31,049 nucleotides of DNA from Thermomucor indicae-seudaticae (lineage: Eukaryota; Mucoromycota; Mucoromycetes; Mucorales; Lichtheimiaceae): NCBI GenBank assembly GCA_000787465.1, contig JSYX01000415.1:1-31049 (forward strand), in the 5' to 3' direction. Every line of letters starts with the position of its first letter. Within the stretch, counting starts at the first letter, position 1. Under the pieces are notes generated by a model that was given only the letters and a program-made list of their open reading frames with translations, ran no database searches and was not told where the DNA came from. The position numbers and the translations under genes are program-made. Of the stretch, positions 30,372-31,049 are shown one piece after another.

Positions 30372-30935
30372 TAAGTGTTATTGCCGTTTAAGTCATAAAC
30401 AAGTCTGACGAACAGATCTTGTAGCTTCCTTTACCAACAATAATAGTAATTGATGGCTATTATTGATGCATGATGTCGAAAAAGGATGATGATAATTGCT
30501 ATGGCATATACTGAAGAATTAGGTTATAATTGTTTTCGTAGCCAGAAAACTCGTCTATAGCTTTTCACACACAGTTACTTGTATCGCCCATAGAGCCTTA
30601 TTCGTCGCTGACGGAAGTAAATAGAATAAATTTTTGAATAAAAATGTGTGATCATATTTCTGTGGTACATCTACTAATATTAGCAAGGATGCTGTTGTAT
30701 CTTCATGAGCTCATTGGGCTTTTTCTCTACCTTTTCTGGTCACATCATGCGTTCTTTGTCTCTTTTTCGGTATACTGTCATGCCCTGATGTGCTTTTGAA
30801 GTATACGAGCATGTTCAACGGCTTATATCTCTTTTTATTAATAAAGGAAGTAGCAGGGTCAGAGCTCTCTCGTCTTTTCCTACATAGCGCTCGCTTCGAC
30901 GGTCAGAACCTAGTGACAAGTCTCTTCGATTAAGC
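30372..30935. other. AT-rich intergenic stretch before the right-edge gene
   Basis: About 560 bp with no open frame of note, repeat or RNA signature. It contains AT-rich motifs such as TTTTTATTAATAAAGG (about 30832-30847) that might belong to the promoter of the next gene. Confidence 0.4.
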
Positions 30936-31049
30936 ATGAAAAGCGAAAACAACATTAAAGAATTCAAACATCATGAGCTATACCCAGAGGAATACGCGGA
31001 AGTTGTGGAGACGTATTTCACGAAGGACGGTCGCAGACGCACTCGTGTA
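30936..31049 (+). CDS. 5' end of a gene cut by the window edge
   Basis: ATG at 30936 opens a frame of 38 codons that is still open at the last base. It starts MKSENNIKEFKHHELYPEEY and then has an acidic then basic pattern (EVVETYF, GRRRTR). No family can be named from this much. It is preceded by a pyrimidine-rich leader (TCTCTTCGATTAAGC). It may be an ordinary gene or another member of the repeat-associated families nearby. Confidence 0.4.
   Translation, partial: MKSENNIKEFKHHELYPEEYAEVVETYFTKDGRRRTRV

Noticed and set aside
1..31049. CRISPR array, bacterial operon or rRNA genes
   Set aside because: No regularly spaced repeats, Shine-Dalgarno-led operons or rRNA-like sequence are seen; genes are spliced and eukaryotic.

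Overview
This is nuclear DNA of a fungus. Many short spliced introns (about 50-107 nt, GT...AG) interrupt compact housekeeping genes. The fungal-type tropomyosin is 161 aa, and the repeat relics resemble multi-copy families I associate with early-diverging fungi (Mucoromycota, probably Mucorales). That placement is inference from gene style and relics; I could not search a database. Exon chains were assembled by hand from frame, splice sites and family alignment.

Left half (1-14.1 kb) is gene-dense. In order: TFIIA large subunit (TOA1, minus, six exons), ribosomal protein eL43 (plus, first exon only an ATG), tropomyosin (minus), histone H3K79 methyltransferase DOT1 (minus), and divergently from it a SWI3/RSC8-type SWIRM-ZZ-SANT remodeler subunit (plus). 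Next come the tRNA 2'-O-methyltransferase TRM7 (minus, eight exons), a small unidentified two-exon gene (plus) and the splicing factor CWC22 (plus). The themes are transcription, chromatin, splicing and translation, but nothing suggests they form one system.

Middle (14.1-19.7 kb) is an accessory, repeat-rich stretch. It holds a solo pogo/Tigger-like transposon end, a 27-bp doublet, a 180-bp foldback/MITE-like element, a tRNA-like fragment, a decayed minus-strand family gene with an in-frame TGA, an 18-T tract, a decayed LTR-retrotransposon gag, and a small apparently intact gene encoding a zinc-cluster-like protein that lacks the sixth cysteine.

Right half (19.7-31 kb) holds an unidentified but protein-like six-exon gene (271 aa). 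Converging on it is a giant six-exon gene (2518 aa) that I read as a fungal homologue of UNC80, the scaffold of NALCN-type cation channels. After it come another decayed multi-copy-type gene with a single early TAG, an empty stretch, and the first 38 codons of a gene cut by the window edge.

The items I consider most worth follow-up are the UNC80-like gene, the unidentified 271-aa gene, the lone five-cysteine zinc-cluster gene, and the recurring C-to-T-type nonsense codons in three unrelated relics.
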